Source: Lederbergia sp. NSJ-179
GTDB lineage: Bacteria; Bacillota; Bacilli; Bacillales; Bacillaceae_C
NCBI RefSeq assembly: GCF_022867885.1
Contig: NZ_JALIFP010000010.1
Location: 1 to 64,000 of the forward strand
Direction: 5' to 3'
Length of the DNA: 64,000 nucleotides
The notes under the pieces: model-generated
Database searches by the model: none
Told to the model about the DNA's origin: nothing
What the model saw: the letters and a program-made list of their open reading frames with translations, nothing else
Shown here: positions 61,753 through 64,000 of the stretch, one piece after another
How the letters are laid out: the number at the start of each line of letters is the position of its first letter
Numbering within the stretch: position 1 is the stretch's first letter
Position numbers and translations under genes: made by a program

Positions 61753-62496
61753 TTGCAAGCAATCCTCTATATTAGCCATGGTAGTCGATTAAAAGCAGGT
61801 GTGAAAGAAGCCACTGATTTTATTCAACAATGCCAGCGGCAAATGAACGTAAATATTCAAGAAATATGCTTCTTGGAACTAGTGAAACCAAGTATCGCAG
61901 AAGGGATTGAAAACTGTATACAACAAGGGGCAACCCACATTGCTGTTGTTCCTCTTCTCCTTTTAACAGCCGTTCATGCGAAAAAGGATATTCCTTATCA
62001 ACTTAAAAAAGCAAAAGAAAAATATCCACAAATTGACTTTGCGTACGGGTCTCCCTTGGGGATTCAACCCAAATTAATGGAGAGTCTATATGATCAATTA
62101 ATGGCACAAAAATGGGAGATTCGCAAGAATGCAGAAATCCTCATCGTAGGGAGAGGAAGCAGTGATCCAGAAGTAAAGCGTGATTTAAATGAAATTGCCT
62201 CTCGCTTTCAAGAGACATATCGTTTACCAGCCGTTCATGTGTGCTTTCTATATGGAGCTACTCCCCATTTTGATGAAACCGTAGCTGCTTTAATAACTGA
62301 AAAGAAACAGATTATTATTCTTCCCTATTTATTATTTAATGGATTATTGATCGACGGAATAAGAAGAAAAATAAAAGATTATGGGGATAAGATTTGTCTC
62401 TGTGAGACTTTAGGACATCATCCAAATGTACAAACAGCTCTCTTAGAGCGTATCCGTGAATTACTTCCAAATAAAGAGAAACAATGGGTGATCTAG
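61753..62496 (+). CDS. sirB: Sirohydrochlorin ferrochelatase
   Basis: The 247-aa protein has two CbiX-like halves, starting with ILYISHGSRLKAG (metal-binding His) and repeating as ILIVGRGSSDPEV, in which Arg replaces the His of the second half, as in other one-site chelatases. It inserts iron into sirohydrochlorin (YlnE). TTG start after GAGGAGG, next to sumT. Confidence 0.9.
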   Translation: MQAILYISHGSRLKAGVKEATDFIQQCQRQMNVNIQEICFLELVKPSIAEGIENCIQQGATHIAVVPLLLLTAVHAKKDIPYQLKKAKEKYPQIDFAYGSPLGIQPKLMESLYDQLMAQKWEIRKNAEILIVGRGSSDPEVKRDLNEIASRFQETYRLPAVHVCFLYGATPHFDETVAALITEKKQIIILPYLLFNGLLIDGIRRKIKDYGDKICLCETLGHHPNVQTALLERIRELLPNKEKQWVI

Positions 62497-62497
62497 C

Positions 62498-63145
62498 ATG
62501 GAGGCTTATCCGATCATGTTGAATCTAACAGGAAAAAAAGTAGTTGTGATTGGTGGTGGGTCTGTTGCCCACAGGAAAATCATTGAGTTACTACAGGCTG
62601 GTGCGATTGTGACAGTGGTCAGTCCTCATTTACATCCCAAACTTGACCCATACTATCGGTGTCAGAAATTCCAATGGCGGAAGAAAAAATTTGAGCCAGT
62701 AGATATAGAGGATGCGATGATGGTGATTGCGGCAACCAATCAAAAGAAGGTGAATGAAAGGGTCTGTCAGGCTGCTTCTAGTTGGCAACTACTAAATGTT
62801 GTGGATCAATCGGAACTAGGGAATTTCCATGTTCCCGCAAAACTATCAAGAGGGAAGCTCACAATCGCTGTTTCGACCAATGGGGCTAGTCCTATTCTTG
62901 CACAAACGATCCGGAATGAGATTAGTGAATTCTATCATGACTCATTTGAAGAGTATCTTCACTTTCTTTCACTTGCTCGCAAGCACATAAAAAAACATGT
63001 GTCAGATATAGTCGAAAGAAAAAGATTATTAAAAGAATTAACAGAAAAAGACTATCGAGAATCAGTGGAGAAACAAAAAGATTTTTTAGAAAGGGTGGTT
63101 CATTCCAATGAGCAATCAGAAGAAAAATTTGGAACAAGCGATTGA
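62498..63145 (+). CDS. sirC: Precorrin-2 dehydrogenase
   Basis: The 215-aa YlnF-type enzyme oxidises precorrin-2 to sirohydrochlorin with NAD. N-terminal Rossmann motif VVIGGGSVAHRKI is clear, followed by ATNQKKVNE and the CysG-like SRGKLTIAVSTNGASP. Its ATG lies 1 nt after the sirB stop. Confidence 0.93.
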   Translation: MEAYPIMLNLTGKKVVVIGGGSVAHRKIIELLQAGAIVTVVSPHLHPKLDPYYRCQKFQWRKKKFEPVDIEDAMMVIAATNQKKVNERVCQAASSWQLLNVVDQSELGNFHVPAKLSRGKLTIAVSTNGASPILAQTIRNEISEFYHDSFEEYLHFLSLARKHIKKHVSDIVERKRLLKELTEKDYRESVEKQKDFLERVVHSNEQSEEKFGTSD

Positions 63146-63254
63146 AACCGTAAAGGGGCATCTTAGTACGATGAAATATGGATCGATTACATTAATTGTT
63201 CAAGATCAACATGTGGTACAAATTGAAAAAAACGAAAAAATTCGCCTAAAATAG
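63108..63254 (+). CDS. YezD family (DUF2292) small protein (48 aa)
   Basis: An ATG after AAGGGTGG opens a 48-aa frame containing MKYGSITLIVQDQHVVQIEKNEKIRL, the DUF2292 signature. It overlaps the 3' end of sirC by 38 nt in another frame. Members sit in sulfur-assimilation operons of Bacillus; their role is unknown. Confidence 0.88.
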   Translation: MSNQKKNLEQAIETVKGHLSTMKYGSITLIVQDQHVVQIEKNEKIRLK

Positions 63255-63290
63255 CGAATAAAGATTTTAGCCGTGTGAGGTGGATAATTT

Positions 63291-64000
63291 TTGCAACTTC
63301 AAGCAATCAATAGTCCTTTTAGTCAAGAACAAATTGAGGTGTTGAACCAGGTTCTACCAACCTTAACAGAAGGACAACAATTATGGTTAAGTGGTTATTT
63401 AACCGCTTCTTATGGAAATACCACTTTGACTGCATCTAAAAACGGCATCAGCCAATTACAACCGTCAGTAGCAGCCGAAAATAAGCAAAAGACAAAAGAA
63501 GTGACCATTCTTTACGGTTCCCAGACAGGGAATGGCCAAAGATTGGCAGAAGAGTTGTCCCAGAGACTAGGGCATGGAGGATACCAAGTCACGTTATCTT
63601 CCATGAATGAATTTAAAACCAATCAGTTAAAAAAGCTTTCCTTTTTATTTCTGATTGTCAGTACCCATGGGGAAGGGGATCCTCCTGACAATGCGATCCC
63701 TTTTTATGATTTCTTAAATGGGCGAAGAGCACCAAAATTGAATGATTTGTATTTCTCAGTTCTTTCACTAGGGGATAGTTCATATGAATTTTTCTGCGAA
63801 ACAGGTAAAAAAATGGATCAACGGTTAGAAGAATTAGGCGGAAAAAGAATATGTCCCCGTGTGGATTGTGATTTAGATTTTGATGAACCGGCAGCCGAAT
63901 GGTTCGATTCTGTCACAAACCAGTTGAATGAACTCCTATTAGAGAATTCTGGTTCATCACAGATATCACCTGCCCAATCTGCTCATCTAAGCGTAGAAGA
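63291..64000 (+). CDS. cysJ: Sulfite reductase [NADPH] flavoprotein alpha subunit (partial, runs off window)
   Basis: TTG 63291 (GAGGTGG upstream) opens a frame that stays open to the window end, 236 codons. After a short N-terminal segment (LPTLTEGQQLWLSGYLTA) comes a flavodoxin domain (about residues 65-215): FMN loop ILYGSQTGNGQRLAEEL, STHGEGDPPDNA and SLGDSSYEFFCETGK. This is the N-terminal half of CysJ, which passes electrons from NADPH to the siroheme subunit CysI, expected just beyond the edge. Confidence 0.95.
   Translation, partial: MQLQAINSPFSQEQIEVLNQVLPTLTEGQQLWLSGYLTASYGNTTLTASKNGISQLQPSVAAENKQKTKEVTILYGSQTGNGQRLAEELSQRLGHGGYQVTLSSMNEFKTNQLKKLSFLFLIVSTHGEGDPPDNAIPFYDFLNGRRAPKLNDLYFSVLSLGDSSYEFFCETGKKMDQRLEELGGKRICPRVDCDLDFDEPAAEWFDSVTNQLNELLLENSGSSQISPAQSAHLSVE

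Noticed and set aside
1-64000. CRISPR array, prophage, integrase or transposase
   Set aside because: No regularly spaced direct repeats and no integrase, capsid or transposase reading frame was found. The repeats present are dispersed, not arrays.

Overview
This window is a low-GC Firmicutes chromosome segment, almost certainly from an endospore-forming Bacillaceae other than B. subtilis. The evidence is AGGAGG-type ribosome binding sites, frequent TTG/GTG starts, and blocks that keep Bacillus gene order (ypjP-thyA-dfrA; ypmR-ypmS; yozE/yozD-deoD-ctpA; odhA-odhB next to yojN-yojO; the cysH/sat/ylnDEF sulfate operon). Sporulation is implied by a short sda gene, a YjcZ-family mini-protein, Ku/LigD and a YetF-DUF1657 protein. 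I see no phage, plasmid, CRISPR array, rRNA operon or intact insertion sequence.

Layout. 0-3.6 kb: an in-frame fusion of a polysaccharide deacetylase lipoprotein with the ATPase half of an ABC exporter, followed by an intact ABC half-exporter. 3.7-9.8 kb: a hidden 24-aa membrane peptide gene, ypjP, a lethal-factor-like metalloprotease, thyA, dfrA, a hemolysin-III-like protein, a wrecked degV, ypmR, ypmS and a YjcZ gene. 10-17 kb: yozE, yozD, deoD, ctpA, a zinc-ribbon protein, a CAP-domain protein, a GNAT acetyltransferase with an unusual tRNA-like leader, a DUF4870 protein, and a membrane protein behind a large palindromic element. 17-20.4 kb: divergent ligD and ku (NHEJ), then a cold-shock gene. 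20.7-24.6 kb: a ribonucleotide reductase operon (alpha, flavodoxin, beta) behind two NrdR-like boxes. 24.7-29.2 kb: an ECF sigma/anti-sigma pair divergent from a NEW3-domain protein plus ABC transporter. 29.2-33.4 kb: xylR/xylAB with recognisable operator and cre sites. 33.5-43.1 kb: an MFS exporter, odhAB, sda, a Rok-like repressor and yojNO. 43.3-49.1 kb: a TPM protein, decayed moeA and mobB, YitT, trhO, two DUF1657 proteins, a YetF-DUF1657 protein and a ydjO-like gene. 49.2-57.8 kb: a Rieske oxidoreductase, msrA, a heterodimeric ABC exporter, metA and an RlmN-family methylase. 57.9-64 kb: a SAM-I riboswitch and the assimilatory sulfate reduction/siroheme operon cysC-cysH-sat-sumT-sirB-sirC-yezD-cysJ, cut by the window edge.

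Dispersed non-coding repeats are prominent. One family with GCGCAAGCGCCC ... GGCGCTGGAGCTAGATCC ends has at least four good copies and two decayed ones. A second family is present as an inverted pair about 33 kb apart. Gene decay is also visible: degV, moeA, mobB and the deacetylase/ABC fusion are all best read as recent losses.

The least explained items are the tRNA-like, possibly switchable RNA leader of the GNAT gene (about 15.34-15.48 kb), the palindromic element at 16.16-16.31 kb, and the 24-aa membrane peptide gene at 3.74-3.81 kb. All structures and coordinates come from reading the sequence by eye; no searches or folding programs were run.
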